DNA from: Microbacterium testaceum
GTDB taxonomy: Bacteria > Actinomycetota > Actinomycetes > Actinomycetales > Microbacteriaceae
Assembly: GCF_001476655.1 (NCBI RefSeq)
Contig: NZ_LDRT01000001.1
Location: 1 to 58,064, forward strand
Reading direction: 5' to 3'
Length of the DNA: 58,064 nucleotides
The notes under the pieces: generated by a model
What the model saw: the letters and a program-made list of their open reading frames with translations, nothing else
Databases searched by the model: none
What the model was told of the DNA's origin: nothing
In this document: piece after piece, positions 1 through 8,932 of the stretch
How the letters are laid out: the number at the start of each line of letters is the position of its first letter
How positions within the stretch are numbered: position 1 is the first letter of the stretch
Translations under genes and position numbers: made by a program

Positions 1-16
1 TGGGTATAAGGGACAG
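1..16. other. Residual Nextera transposon mosaic end (artefact)
   Basis: The first 16 bases match the inner part of the Nextera mosaic end (TGTGTATAAGAGACAG) at 14 of 16 positions. A matching copy in opposite orientation lies at the other end of the window. This is library sequence, not genome; genomic sequence starts at about base 17. Confidence 0.85.
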
Positions 17-336
17 GCAGTGGCCAGCACCGCGTCGGCGGCCGAGCTCTGCGTCGCGAGCGCCTCGGCGCGCGCTGCGGTCGACTCCGCGAGAAGACGC
101 GTGCGCTCAGCCTCGGCAGAGGCGTCGAGGGCGCGCCGTGATGCCGCGGCGGCGGACGCCTCTGCCGCGTCCAGCTCCTTCTTGACCTCGATCACCGCGG
201 GGTCGTTGTCGTCGGCCGCCGCGGCGAGGACGCGGACCGACGACGGTGTCGACGCCCACGCCGATGCGGGAGCGATGGCGGCGCCGATCAGCGCGCACGC
301 GAGAAGCGTGTGACTGGTGCGACGAATGAGGCCCAT
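17..336 (-). CDS. Secreted Ala-rich coiled-coil protein, 3' truncated by contig end
   Basis: Reading from ATG at 336 gives a typical signal peptide (MGLIRRTSHTLLACALIGAA..., cleavage probably after the ASA near residue 24). A charged, Ala-rich helical stretch rich in Glu, Ala and Arg follows, which looks like a coiled coil of a secreted or cell-wall-associated protein. The gene runs off the contig; the last few codons before base 17 are adapter, so only about 106 residues are real. A TACAGT -10 box ends 6 nt before the ATG, so it is probably leaderless. Family not recognised; a NlpC/P60 or M23 protein with an N-terminal coiled coil would fit but the catalytic part is not here. Confidence 0.7.
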
Positions 337-638
337 GAGGCCACTGTATTCGTCGCACCGTGTCGGAACCACCCGAATGCCTACGGCGCTGCTAGGCTCC
401 TTCGGGGTGCCGTCTTGGCATCCGCTCAATTACATATGAGCACACGGAGCAGGCCGGCAGACGCTGGTCCCCTGTGGTGGACTCCCCGTCTCTAGCCGGG
501 TGGTCGTCTACTGGTGGCCAGTCGCCGGGATTTCCGGGCCGACACGTCGGCGCGCCCTTTCTGCCTGTTCCTGCTCCTTCGCATGTCAGCTCGCCTCTCA
601 CACGGGGCGGCGAGCCTAAACAAAGAAGGAGGGACCTC
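337..638. other. Intergenic region and pnp leader
   Basis: Divergent spacer between the truncated secreted protein and pnp. The left edge holds the minus-strand promoter (343-348). A TAGGCT hexamer at 393-398 is a possible -10 for pnp, without a clear -35. A 7-bp hairpin (589-595 with 609-615) sits just upstream of the pnp Shine-Dalgarno sequence. PNPase leaders in other bacteria carry such stems for autoregulation with RNase III; that role here is inference. No gene is visible and rpsO, often upstream of pnp, is absent. Confidence 0.5.
343..348 (-). promoter_or_regulatory. Leaderless -10 box of secreted coiled-coil gene
   Basis: TACAGT on the minus strand, 6 nt before the ATG at 336, the spacing seen at many starts in this window. 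Confidence 0.5.
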
Positions 639-2936
639 TTGGAAGGTCCAGAAATCACCGCCGCTGAAGCCGTTCTCGACAACGGCCGCTTCGGCACCCG
701 TACCATCCGTTTCGAGACCGGTCGCCTCGCTCAGCAGGCCCAGGGCGCCGTCGCCGCCTACCTCGACGAAGAGACGATGCTCCTGTCGGCCACCAGTGCC
801 GGCAAGCACCCGCGTGAAGGCTTCGACTTCTTCCCGCTGACCGTCGACGTCGAAGAGCGCTCGTATGCCGCCGGCAAGATCCCCGGCTCGTTCTTCCGCC
901 GCGAGGGTCGCCCCTCGACCGAGGCCATCCTCGTGTGCCGCCTCATCGACCGCCCGCTGCGCCCGTCGTTCGTCGACGGCCTCCGCAACGAGGTCCAGAT
1001 CGTCGTGACCGTCCTCTCGATCGCGCCGGGCGAGTTCTACGACGCCCTCGCCATCAACGCGGCATCCATGTCGACCCAGATCTCGGGCCTGCCGTTCTCG
1101 GGTCCCATCGCCGGTGTGCGCCTCGCGCTCATCCCCGGCCAGGGTGAGCACGCCGACCAGTGGGTCGCGTTCCCCAAGGCCGAGCAGCTCGAGGACGCCG
1201 TCTTCGACCTCATCGTCGCGGGCCGCGTGCTCGACGACGGCGACGTCGCCATCATGATGGTGGAGGCCGAGGCCACCGAGGGCAGCTGGAACCTCATCAA
1301 GGGCGGCGCCACCAAGCCCAACGAGCAGGTCGTCGCCGAGGGCCTCGAGGCCGCGAAGCCGTTCCTGCGTCAGCTCGTGGACGCGCAGAACGAGGTCGCT
1401 CGTACCGCGTCGAAGGAGATCCAGTCGTTCCCCGTCTTCCCGGCCTACAGCCAGGAGACCTACGACTTCGTCGCCGGTCGTGCCTACGACCGTCTGGTGC
1501 CCGTGTACCAGATCGCCGACAAGCAGGAGCGCCAGAACGCCGATGACGAGGTCAAGACCTCGGTGAAGGAGCAGCTCGTCGCCGCCGTCGAGTCGGGCGA
1601 GCTGCCCGCCGTGGCGACCCTCGAGTTCGCCGCGGCCTACAAGTCGGTCACCAAGACGATCGTGCGCGGTCGCATCCTCGCCGAGGGCGTCCGCATGGAC
1701 GGCCGAGGACTTGCCGACATCCGTCCGCTCGACGCCGAGGTGCAGGTCATCCCGCGTGTCCACGGCTCGGCGATCTTCCAGCGCGGCGAGACCCAGATCC
1801 TGGGCGTCACCACGCTGAACATGCTCAAGATGGAGCAGCAGATCGACTCGCTCTCGCCCATCACGAGCAAGCGCTACCTGCACCACTACAACTTCCCGCC
1901 CTACTCGACCGGTGAGACCGGCCGCGTGGGTTCGCCGAAGCGTCGCGAGATCGGCCACGGCTTCCTCGCCGAGCGCGCGCTCGTGCCGGTGCTGCCCAGC
2001 CGCGAGGAGTTCCCCTACGCGATCCGTCAGGTGTCCGAGGCCCTCGGCTCCAACGGTTCGACGTCGATGGGCTCGGTCTGCGCCTCGACCCTGTCGCTGC
2101 TGAACGCGGGTGTGCCCCTTCGCGCCCCCGTCGCCGGTATCGCGATGGGTCTGGTCACCGACGAGGTCGACGGCCAGACGCGCTACGCCGCGCTGACCGA
2201 CATCCTCGGCGCCGAAGACGCGCTCGGTGACATGGACTTCAAGGTCGCCGGTACCTCGGAGTTCATCACCGCGATCCAGCTCGACACCAAGCTCGACGGC
2301 ATCCCGTCGTCGGTGCTGGCCGCCGCTCTCACCCAGGCCAAGGAGGCTCGCCTGACGATCCTCAACGTCCTGAACGCCGCGATCGACGCGCCCGACGAGA
2401 TGGCGCCGACCGCGCCCCGCGTCATCAGCGTGCAGATCCCGGTCGACAAGATCGGTGAGCTCATCGGCCCCAAGGGCAAGACGATCAACTCCATCCAGGA
2501 CGAGACCGGCGCCCAGATCTCCATCGAGGAGGACGGCACCGTCTACATCGGCGCGACCGACGGCCCCTCGGCCGAGGCCGCCCGTGCCCAGGTGAACGCG
2601 ATCGCCAACCCGACCAACCCCGAGGTGGGCGAGCAGTTCCTCGGAACCGTCGTCAAGATCGCGACCTTCGGTGCGTTCGTCTCGCTGCTTCCCGGCAAGG
2701 ACGGCCTGCTGCACGTCAGCGAGGTCCGCAAGCTCGCCGGCGGCAAGCGCGTCGAGAACGTCGAAGACGTGCTCTCGGTCGGTCGCAAGATCCTCGTGCG
2801 CATCACGAAGATCGACGACCGCGGCAAGCTGTCGCTCGAGCCCGTGCTCGACGAAGAGGCCACCACGCCCGAGCCGGCCGACACGCAGAGCTCGGCCGCC
2901 GCGAGCGAGGGCCCCGAGGCTCCCGCCGAAGGCTGA
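639..2936 (+). CDS. pnp: Polyribonucleotide nucleotidyltransferase (PNPase)
   Basis: Phosphorolytic 3'-to-5' exoribonuclease of mRNA decay. The 765-residue protein has the full PNPase order: first RNase PH domain (about residues 10-150), helical linker, second RNase PH domain (about 330-480), KH domain ([20 protein letters not shown], near residue 605) and S1 domain (about 670-740), then an acidic Ala/Glu/Pro tail. I chose the TTG at 639 because AAGGAGGG lies 5 nt upstream and the protein then begins [12 protein letters not shown], where PNPase homology begins; in-frame ATGs further up (474) would add non-homologous residues. A strong hairpin follows the stop. It acts with RNase J (14418) in RNA turnover. 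Confidence 0.97.
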   Translation: MEGPEITAAEAVLDNGRFGTRTIRFETGRLAQQAQGAVAAYLDEETMLLSATSAGKHPREGFDFFPLTVDVEERSYAAGKIPGSFFRREGRPSTEAILVCRLIDRPLRPSFVDGLRNEVQIVVTVLSIAPGEFYDALAINAASMSTQISGLPFSGPIAGVRLALIPGQGEHADQWVAFPKAEQLEDAVFDLIVAGRVLDDGDVAIMMVEAEATEGSWNLIKGGATKPNEQVVAEGLEAAKPFLRQLVDAQNEVARTASKEIQSFPVFPAYSQETYDFVAGRAYDRLVPVYQIADKQERQNADDEVKTSVKEQLVAAVESGELPAVATLEFAAAYKSVTKTIVRGRILAEGVRMDGRGLADIRPLDAEVQVIPRVHGSAIFQRGETQILGVTTLNMLKMEQQIDSLSPITSKRYLHHYNFPPYSTGETGRVGSPKRREIGHGFLAERALVPVLPSREEFPYAIRQVSEALGSNGSTSMGSVCASTLSLLNAGVPLRAPVAGIAMGLVTDEVDGQTRYAALTDILGAEDALGDMDFKVAGTSEFITAIQLDTKLDGIPSSVLAAALTQAKEARLTILNVLNAAIDAPDEMAPTAPRVISVQIPVDKIGELIGPKGKTINSIQDETGAQISIEEDGTVYIGATDGPSAEAARAQVNAIANPTNPEVGEQFLGTVVKIATFGAFVSLLPGKDGLLHVSEVRKLAGGKRVENVEDVLSVGRKILVRITKIDDRGKLSLEPVLDEEATTPEPADTQSSAAASEGPEAPAEG

Positions 2937-2949
2937 TCCCGCGATCACC

Positions 2950-2984
2950 GGATGCCCGTCCCGCCTCGTGCGGGGCGGGCATCC
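2950..2984 (+). terminator. Hairpin terminator after pnp
   Basis: 15-nt arms 2950-2964 and 2970-2984 pair with one G-U, loop of 5 nt; no U-tract follows. Each arm contains GGATGCC/GGCATCC. Confidence 0.65.
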
Positions 2985-3138
2985 GCGCGTCTGCGGTCAA
3001 GCGTTATGCAATGTTTATCGGCGCGGCGGACGAATCGGCGGCCTGTTCCGGGCGAGGCTTTACCCTCGTAGTACGCGTCGGGGGGCGTGGACGTCGGCTC
3101 ACGCGGCGATCTCCCGGTGCAACGAGGGGGATCCCATC

Positions 3139-4164
3139 ATGAGCGGCTCGGGCGTAGAGAACGTCTCGTCCGCGCGCCTGCGTCGCGACCGGTCGCCGCA
3201 CCCCTCCGCTCCGGTCACCCTCCAGGGGCCGGGCCTCGGCTCGCACGTGCGGGTCCCGCTGGGGGAAACCGGCTTCGACGTGTTCCCCCTGTTCCTCGGC
3301 GGCGGCGAGTTCGGCTGGAACGTCGACGCGAAGGCCAGCCACGACATCCTCGATGCCTACGCCGAACTCGGGGGAAACGCGTTGCACACCGCCGACAGCT
3401 ACGCCGCCGGCCGCAGCGAGTTCATCATCGGCGAGTGGATGCGCACGCGTCGCGTCCGCGACGACGTCGTGCTCACGGTTCGCGTGGGGCGCCACCCTGA
3501 CAACCCCGGCCTCGACTCGGTCAACCTCGTGCGCGCCGTCGAGGCGTCGCTTCAGCGGCTCGGCACCGACCGCATCGACGTCCTCTCGTTGGACGCGGCC
3601 CGAGGCGACGCGGCGGTCTTGGAGGACACGCTCGCCACCAGTGAATGGCTCGTCGAGTCGGGCAAGGTGCGCGCGATCGGCGCGCACGGCTACACCGCCG
3701 CGCAGTTGGTCGAAGCGCGGATCCTGTCGTCCGCGGGCTACCCTCGCGTCACCGTGCTCGACGTGCCGTACAACGTTCTGCGTCGCGAGGAGTTCGACGG
3801 CGACCTGCGTCTCATCGCGGCGGCGCAGGGGATCGCCGTCACGCCGTCGCATCCTCTCGCGCACGGCTTCCTCGCGGGCGAGACCCGGACCCGCGACCAG
3901 CAGTCGCGGTCGGTCCGGGGCTCGCAGCTGGCGATGCATCTGAACCGTCGCGGCTCGAAGGTCCTGCGGGCTCTGGATTCCGTGGGCACCGAGCTCGGGA
4001 TTCCGGATGCCGCTGTGGCGGTCGCGTGGCTGCTTGCGCAGAAGATCGTGGTGGCCCCGATCGTCAACGCCTTCGCGCCCCGCCACGTCGTGGAGTGCAT
4101 GCGCGCCGTGGGTGTGCGCCTCAGCCGCGCACAGCTCTCGGACATCGCCCGCGCCGCGGAGTGA
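3139..4164 (+). CDS. Aldo/keto reductase family protein with altered active site
   Basis: 341-residue (alpha/beta)8 aldo/keto reductase fold. The N-terminal strand (FDVFPLFLGGGEFGW), the TADSYAAGRSE segment with the conserved Asp86 and Tyr88, and the C-terminal AWLLAQ..VAPIVNA region are recognisable. The usual catalytic Lys (in ATKV) is Arg115 (LTVRVG) and the usual His of the DLYxLH motif aligns with Asp152 (IDVLSLD). Reductase activity is therefore doubtful. ATG 3139 was chosen because earlier in-frame sequence lies inside pnp and its downstream hairpin; a GAGGGGGAT stretch upstream is a passable SD. It stands alone, upstream of a histidine phosphatase gene. Natural substrate unknown. Confidence 0.85.
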   Translation: MSGSGVENVSSARLRRDRSPHPSAPVTLQGPGLGSHVRVPLGETGFDVFPLFLGGGEFGWNVDAKASHDILDAYAELGGNALHTADSYAAGRSEFIIGEWMRTRRVRDDVVLTVRVGRHPDNPGLDSVNLVRAVEASLQRLGTDRIDVLSLDAARGDAAVLEDTLATSEWLVESGKVRAIGAHGYTAAQLVEARILSSAGYPRVTVLDVPYNVLRREEFDGDLRLIAAAQGIAVTPSHPLAHGFLAGETRTRDQQSRSVRGSQLAMHLNRRGSKVLRALDSVGTELGIPDAAVAVAWLLAQKIVVAPIVNAFAPRHVVECMRAVGVRLSRAQLSDIARAAE

Positions 4165-4244
4165 CGGGCTCCGTCTCGAGGGTGTGACGTAGGGTGGAAG
4201 GTGTGCGGCGGGGGGCCGTAGGACTGACGACGAGGTGAGCTGAC

Positions 4245-4847
4245 GTGACGCACTACATCTACCTGGTGCGCCACGGCGAGCATCAGGATGCCGAGCACGG
4301 GCTCGCGGACGGACCGCTCTCCCCGCGCGGTCAGCGTCAAGCGGCACTGATCGCCGACCGCCTGTCGGGGCTCCCGCTGGATGCCGTGTGGCACTCGCCT
4401 CTGGAACGCGCGGCGCAGACCGCGCACGCCGTCTCCGAGCGTCTGCCGTCGGTCTCGCCCGAGCCGTCCGCCCTGCTGTTCGACTGCGTGCCCACGGGCA
4501 TGACCCCCGAGACCCCGGCCGCCTACGAGCCGTTCTTCGGGTCCGTCACCGAGGCCGAGATCGATGCCGGCCGGGCTCAGATGGCGGACGCCACGGCCGA
4601 GTTCCTCGCCCGCAAGGCCGGCGAGGTGCACGAGCTGCTGATCACGCACAACTTCGTGATCTCGTGGTTCGTCCGCGAGGTGCTGCAGGCGCCCGACTGG
4701 CGGTGGATGACGATCAACCAGGCGAACTGCGGCCTGACGGTCATCGCGCAGAAGAAGGGTCGCCCCTGGACGCTGCTGTCGCACAACGATCTCGCTCATC
4801 TGCCGGTCGAGTTGCGCACGGGCCTGGTCGACCCGCTCCCGGTCTGA
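4245..4847 (+). CDS. Histidine phosphatase family protein
   Basis: 200 residues of the phosphoglycerate mutase-like superfamily. The nucleophile motif is at the N-terminus (YLVRHGEHQ), followed by LSPRGQRQAALIADRL and the second catalytic His in LLITHNFVISWF. Starts at GTG with GAGGTGAG 6 nt upstream; a TAGGGT box about 50 nt upstream could be its -10. Such proteins include broad phosphomonoesterases; the substrate cannot be read from sequence. It converges with the methyltransferase gene on the other strand. Confidence 0.9.
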   Translation: MTHYIYLVRHGEHQDAEHGLADGPLSPRGQRQAALIADRLSGLPLDAVWHSPLERAAQTAHAVSERLPSVSPEPSALLFDCVPTGMTPETPAAYEPFFGSVTEAEIDAGRAQMADATAEFLARKAGEVHELLITHNFVISWFVREVLQAPDWRWMTINQANCGLTVIAQKKGRPWTLLSHNDLAHLPVELRTGLVDPLPV

Positions 4848-4874
4848 CCGTCGTCGCGGGGCGGGTCACCGCCC

Positions 4875-5510
4875 TCAGCGGCGGCGTGCCAGCACGAAGC
4901 CCTGGGAGTGCTTCTCTCGGGCCCGGGCGGTGCGTTCCGCCACGGCGGTGACCTCGAATCCCGCCGCCTCCAGGATGCGGACGACGTCCTCCGGTTCATG
5001 GAGCACGGCATCCATCTCGGCGTCGCGTCCGTATGCGCTCCGGATCGTCCGGTGTCCGACCCCCGCCTGAAACCCCAGCAAGACGGGACCGCCGGGGACG
5101 AGAACGCGTCGCGCTTCGCGGCTGATGGCGGCGACCTCGTCGGCCTCGCTGTGGATGATGGCGTACCAGCACAGGATGCCGCGCACCGTGGCATCCGGAA
5201 AGGGCAAGGCCGTCAGCTCGGCGACCTGGATGGGGATGTCGGGATGCGACGCTCGCGCGTGCGCCGCCATGGCGGGGGAGAGGTCCACTCCGGTGAGCGG
5301 GGACGCCCCGAGCGTGGCGAGGTGCGCGAGCAGGCGACCGGTTCCGCACCCCGCGTCCAGGACCGGCCCTTCCCCGTCGGGGAGATCGGTCACGAACTGG
5401 GCGATCAGGCCGCGCTCGAGCGGTGCTTCGGCGCGGGTGTCGGGAAGGGCCGCCGCGTAGGCCGCGGCGACGGTGTCGTAGAAGCGCCGCGTCCGGTCGG
5501 TATCGGTCAT
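4875..5510 (-). CDS. Class I SAM-dependent methyltransferase
   Basis: 211-residue Rossmann methyltransferase of the Methyltransf_11/25 type. Motif I is VLDAGCGTGRLLAHL, followed by the acidic end of strand 2 (LTGVDLSPAMAAHAR) and the LPFPDATVRGILCWYAIIH segment. The N-terminus MTDTDRTRRFYDTVAAAYA is the usual helix covering the cofactor. ATG 5510 is the only in-frame ATG before that helix. Substrate unknown. A GNAT remnant starts 10 nt away on the other strand. Confidence 0.88.
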   Translation of the reverse strand: MTDTDRTRRFYDTVAAAYAAALPDTRAEAPLERGLIAQFVTDLPDGEGPVLDAGCGTGRLLAHLATLGASPLTGVDLSPAMAAHARASHPDIPIQVAELTALPFPDATVRGILCWYAIIHSEADEVAAISREARRVLVPGGPVLLGFQAGVGHRTIRSAYGRDAEMDAVLHEPEDVVRILEAAGFEVTAVAERTARAREKHSQGFVLARRR

Positions 5511-5519
5511 CGCGCCATC

Positions 5520-5792
5520 ATGCCGCGGCCCGGTGTGGCGAGAGTCGCCGACATGTCGGCATCCTCTGATCTCGTCCTCCGACCCGCCGTCGATACGGGA
5601 CCCCGTCTGCTCGACAGCGTGTACGCCTCGCTTCCCGAGGGGACGGAGCGGGTCGCCATCGAGCACTTCACGATCAACGAGAGCGCCGGTCGCTTCTACG
5701 AACGCGAGGGCTTCGCCGTCGAGCGCGTGGAGGACGCGGCATCCGGGGATCCTCGTCAACGTGTGACGTGGCGTGTGAAGGGGCTGCGCTGA
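5520..5792 (+). pseudogene. N-terminally truncated GNAT acetyltransferase remnant
   Basis: The open frame encodes the C-terminal third of a GNAT: TGPRLLDSVYASLPEG resembles the acetyl-CoA-binding helix and NESAGRFYEREGFAVER is the typical beta-5/alpha-4 N.A..FYer.GF motif. The strands beta1 to beta4 that should precede it are missing, and the gene abuts the methyltransferase start, so there is no room for them. ATG 5520 or 5553 could still start a protein of 79-90 residues. I call it a remnant; a functional mini-protein is possible but unlikely. Confidence 0.6.
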
Positions 5793-5883
5793 GCGGGCCG
5801 CCGTGTCGGTGCGCGGCCCTGAGCCCGCCGCGTGGTCCCTGAGTGCGATGCTGCTCCCGATCGCGCTGGACTCCGGATCTCGC

Positions 5884-6510
5884 TCAGTTGCCGCGTGAGT
5901 CGATGACGATCGTGTCGCGGCTGTCGGGGTAGACGAGGGTGACCTCGACATCGCGGGGGAGCGAGGCGCGCACGAGGTCACGTGCGCCAGCACGCTCCTC
6001 TGCGGCGTAGGGCAGGTCTCGGTAGATCGACAAGGAGAACCGACACGAAAGCGTTCCGGGCTGTCCCCACTGCACGGCAGGGGATGACGCGAGTTCGTAA
6101 TGGTCCGCCACGACATTCTGCGTGTCGTGGGCTGCAGTCGCGCACTCCGGAGAAGTCGCCGACAAGGTGTCCGATCCGGTGTCGTAACGGATCGTGACAT
6201 CCACACCCTCGACGGACAGATCGTTCACGATCGCGAATACCCGATCCGCCACGTCTCGCCGCTGGGAATCGCTCTCGGGCAGGTCCTTCCCCGTGACGAC
6301 CTCGAACCGGCACCACACGTCCGACTCGCCCGCCCACTCGTCCTCAATCGAGACTTCGTTTCCGTAGGCCTCGTTCGCGATGTCGCGAATCCGCTCCGAC
6401 AGGTTCCCGCACTCTCCGCTCATGGCGTACTCACCCCACTGCAGACAACCGGTGGTCGAGAAGACGATGGCGATGAGAACCAACGGTGTGAACGCGCGGT
6501 ACCGAGCCAT
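5884..6510 (-). CDS. Lipoprotein with two tandem homologous domains
   Basis: 208 residues. A signal peptide with lipobox FSTTGC (Cys22) indicates a membrane-anchored lipoprotein. The mature part is two similar units of about 85 residues: each starts EC, continues to a W..(S)..CRF stretch, then DLP, an E..R..D.V helix, and ends with V.VT..Y..S.DT. The two Cys per unit could form a disulfide. This is an internal duplication of an unknown domain. A TACCGT -10 box ends 6 nt before the ATG, so the gene is probably leaderless and monocistronic. Function unknown. Confidence 0.75.
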   Translation of the reverse strand: MARYRAFTPLVLIAIVFSTTGCLQWGEYAMSGECGNLSERIRDIANEAYGNEVSIEDEWAGESDVWCRFEVVTGKDLPESDSQRRDVADRVFAIVNDLSVEGVDVTIRYDTGSDTLSATSPECATAAHDTQNVVADHYELASSPAVQWGQPGTLSCRFSLSIYRDLPYAAEERAGARDLVRASLPRDVEVTLVYPDSRDTIVIDSRGN

Positions 6511-6516
6511 GCGGTC

Positions 6517-6522
6517 ACGGTA
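6517..6522 (-). promoter_or_regulatory. Leaderless -10 box of the lipoprotein gene
   Basis: TACCGT on the minus strand, 6 nt from the ATG at 6510. Confidence 0.5.
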
Positions 6523-6628
6523 TCGAGCGGGGGCCGTGGACGACGTCGCGATCGTTCGACGGTGGACCTCCGGAAGACCCGCGCAACGCGCCTGTGGACA
6601 ACGCCACGACCGGCGGCGTCGCGCCGCC

Positions 6629-6634
6629 TAGGCT
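6629..6634 (+). promoter_or_regulatory. Leaderless -10 box of dapB
   Basis: TAGGCT, then 6 nt, then the dapB ATG at 6641. Confidence 0.55.
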
Positions 6635-6640
6635 TGAGTC

Positions 6641-7453
6641 ATGACGACGCGTGTGGCCATCGTGGGCGGGACCGGCAAGCTGGGCGGAGTGATCCGCGAG
6701 GTCGTCGAGGCCGAAGAGGGGTACGAGGTGTCCGCGGTTCTCACCTCGAGGTCGGAGATGAGCGAGCTCGACGGTGCCGACCTCGTCGTCGACGCATCGA
6801 CGCCCGCCGTGTCGATCGACATCGTTCGCGCGGCGATCGAGCGGGGCATCAACGTGCTCGTCGGCACGTCGGGGTGGTCCAACGAGCGCATCGCCCTCGT
6901 CCGCCCGCTCGTGGATGCCAGCGGCACCGGCGTCGTCTTCATCCCCAACTTCTCGCTGGGGTCCGTCATCGGCAGCGCGCTCGCCGCCGCGGCGGCGCCC
7001 TTCTTCCCCTCGATCGAGATCATCGAGGCCCACCGTGAGACGAAGGTCGACTCGCCCAGCGGCACGGCCGTGCGGACGGCGGAGCTCATCGCCGCCGCGC
7101 GCGCAGAGGTCGGACCGGTCGAGTCGCCCCATGTCGACCAGCGCGCCCGCGGTCAGCGGGTGGCATCCGTTCCCATCCACTCGCTCCGTCGCCCGGGCGT
7201 GATCGCCCGTCAGGAGACCGTCCTGTCCGGCCCGGGCGAGTCGCTCACGATCGTGCACGACACCGTCGACCCGGCCACCGCGTACGCCCCCGGGATCCGC
7301 CTCGCGCTCGCCGCGGCCCGCGAGGCCACGGGCGTCGTGATCGGACTCGACAGCTTCATCGACATCGGCGTACGTACGCGCCCTGTCGCCGCCGAGGCTC
7401 CTGTCGCCGACGGCGACGTCTCGGGCCAGGTGGCGGGCGCCACCAGCGCATGA
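6641..7453 (+). CDS. dapB: 4-hydroxy-tetrahydrodipicolinate reductase
   Basis: NAD(P)H-dependent second step of the lysine/meso-DAP branch, feeding peptidoglycan and lysine. 270 residues: N-terminal Rossmann motif (VAIVGGTGKLGG), the VDASTP strand, and the DapB signature IEAHRETKVDSPSGTA with the conserved His, catalytic Lys and SGTA. The C-terminal Ala-rich tail (about 20 residues) is longer than usual. It overlaps the next gene by ATGA. dapA and dapF lie elsewhere in the window, so the pathway is scattered. Confidence 0.95.
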   Translation: MTTRVAIVGGTGKLGGVIREVVEAEEGYEVSAVLTSRSEMSELDGADLVVDASTPAVSIDIVRAAIERGINVLVGTSGWSNERIALVRPLVDASGTGVVFIPNFSLGSVIGSALAAAAAPFFPSIEIIEAHRETKVDSPSGTAVRTAELIAAARAEVGPVESPHVDQRARGQRVASVPIHSLRRPGVIARQETVLSGPGESLTIVHDTVDPATAYAPGIRLALAAAREATGVVIGLDSFIDIGVRTRPVAAEAPVADGDVSGQVAGATSA

Positions 7454-7902
7454 GGGTTCGCCTCGCCGTCGCCCTGATGACGGTGCTGCTTCTGCTCTAC
7501 GTCTTCCTCGCGGGGCAGCGCGCGATCGTGCTGCTCGGCAGTGGTGAGACCGTGGGTGTCGTCATGGGCACCGCGTTGATCGTCCTGCCCCTGCTTGCGC
7601 TGTGGGCCATCGGGCGGGAGCTGTGGTTCGGCGTGCGCGCGCAGCGCGTGGGGGAGCGTCTCGACGCCGAGGGCGGACTCCCCGACGAGGATCTGCCCGT
7701 GCGTCCGAGCGGCCGTATCGAGCGCGAGGACGGCGACGCGCTGTTCCCGCGGTACCGCGCCGATGTCGAGGCGCATCCCGACGACTGGCGCGCCCGCTAC
7801 CGCCTCGGGCTCGCGTACGACGCGGCCGGCGATCGCCGTCGCGCCCGTGAGGCCATCCGCACGGCGATCCGGCTCGAGACGGCCGAGCGCCGCCGCGGCT
7901 GA
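7450..7902 (+). CDS. Small membrane protein with a TPR-like motif
   Basis: 150 residues: two N-terminal transmembrane segments (about residues 3-22 and 36-58), then a cytoplasmic part with one tetratricopeptide-like unit (DDWRARYRLGLAYDAAGDRRRAREAIRTAIRLE, described here as a helix pair). Translationally coupled to dapB through ATGA. Similar small proteins follow dapB in other Microbacteriaceae as far as I recall. A scaffold role is inference. Confidence 0.8.
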   Translation: MRVRLAVALMTVLLLLYVFLAGQRAIVLLGSGETVGVVMGTALIVLPLLALWAIGRELWFGVRAQRVGERLDAEGGLPDEDLPVRPSGRIEREDGDALFPRYRADVEAHPDDWRARYRLGLAYDAAGDRRRAREAIRTAIRLETAERRRG

Positions 7903-8011
7903 CTCCGTCCGCGAGGGAGGGCGCCTGCCTTCGGACGCGCGCGCCGTGGTCCGACGTGTACCCGCCGTGGTCGGGCGTGGACCCGCCGCACGCGATCGCG
8001 TCCGGGCGGAG

Positions 8012-8932
8012 TCAGTCCTCGTCCGGGGCGGGCACGGCGGAGGCGACGGCGTCCTCGATGGTGCGATGCGTGAACGCGAAGCCGTTGTCTTCGAGGACCC
8101 GCGGACGCACGTCGGCGTCCGAAGTCAGGAGGGCATCCGTCGCGTCCTTCCCCAACGCGAGCTTCATGCCCCAGACCGGGGCACGGAGGACATAGGGGCG
8201 GTTCATCCGGCGGGCGAGGGCGAAACCCAGATCGTTGGCGGTCGCGCGCGTCGGACCTGTCAGGTTGACGGGGCCGTCGACGTCGGAGTCGATGACGTGC
8301 CGGATGGCGCGCACCTCGTCGTCGAGGGTGATCCACGGCCACACCTGGGTTCCTCGGCCGATCGGGCCCGAGGCCCCGAGCTTGGTCAGGAGCAGCAAGG
8401 GCTTGAGAACGCCCTTCTCGTGAACGATCGGGGCGGTGCGCAGCAGCGCGACACGAGCGTGATCGCCCGCGGCGCGGGCGGCCGCCTCCCAGTCGACGCA
8501 GACGTCGACGAGGAAGCCCTTCCCTCGTCCGGAGGCCTCTGTCAGCACGGCGCCCGGCTGGGAGCCGTAGAACCCCGTGGCGCTCGCGTTCACGAGCGCG
8601 GGAACGTCGGAACCGAGCGCGCGGATCGCGGTCGCGAGCGTGCGCGTCGGCGTGATCCGCGACCACAGCAGGGTGCTCTTGTACGACGGCGTCCAGGGGA
8701 AGCGCCCGATAGAGGCGCCGTTGAGGCAGACCACCGCATCGGCTCCGGCGAGGACGTCGGGGTCCAGGGGAGTGGAGTCCTGCAGCCACTGCACGTCGTG
8801 AGGTCCGCGCGGCTCGTGGCGCACGAGCGACGTCACCTCGACGCCGTCGGCGCGCAGCGACTCGGTCAGAGCCGAGCCGATGAGGCCCGACGCGCCGGTG
8901 AGGACGACGCGTCGGGCCGGGGTCTCAGGCAA
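8012..8932 (-). CDS. TIGR01777 family NAD(P)-binding oxidoreductase
   Basis: 306-residue atypical SDR of the epimerase-like TIGR01777 group (E. coli YfcH type). It has the N-terminal VVLTGASGLIGSAL dinucleotide motif, VCLNGASI, the SATGFYG segment that replaces the canonical YxxxK region, and a C-terminal DUF1731-like part (PVWGMKLALGKDATDALLTSDADVRPRVLEDNGF). Its start overlaps the end of the osmC-type gene, so both are likely one transcript. Substrate unknown. Confidence 0.9.
   Translation of the reverse strand: MPETPARRVVLTGASGLIGSALTESLRADGVEVTSLVRHEPRGPHDVQWLQDSTPLDPDVLAGADAVVCLNGASIGRFPWTPSYKSTLLWSRITPTRTLATAIRALGSDVPALVNASATGFYGSQPGAVLTEASGRGKGFLVDVCVDWEAAARAAGDHARVALLRTAPIVHEKGVLKPLLLLTKLGASGPIGRGTQVWPWITLDDEVRAIRHVIDSDVDGPVNLTGPTRATANDLGFALARRMNRPYVLRAPVWGMKLALGKDATDALLTSDADVRPRVLEDNGFAFTHRTIEDAVASAVPAPDED

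Noticed and set aside
492..2948. 818-codon open frame antisense to pnp
   Set aside because: No protein resemblance and mirrored codon pattern; in such GC-rich DNA the complement of a real gene often stays open. pnp itself is certain.
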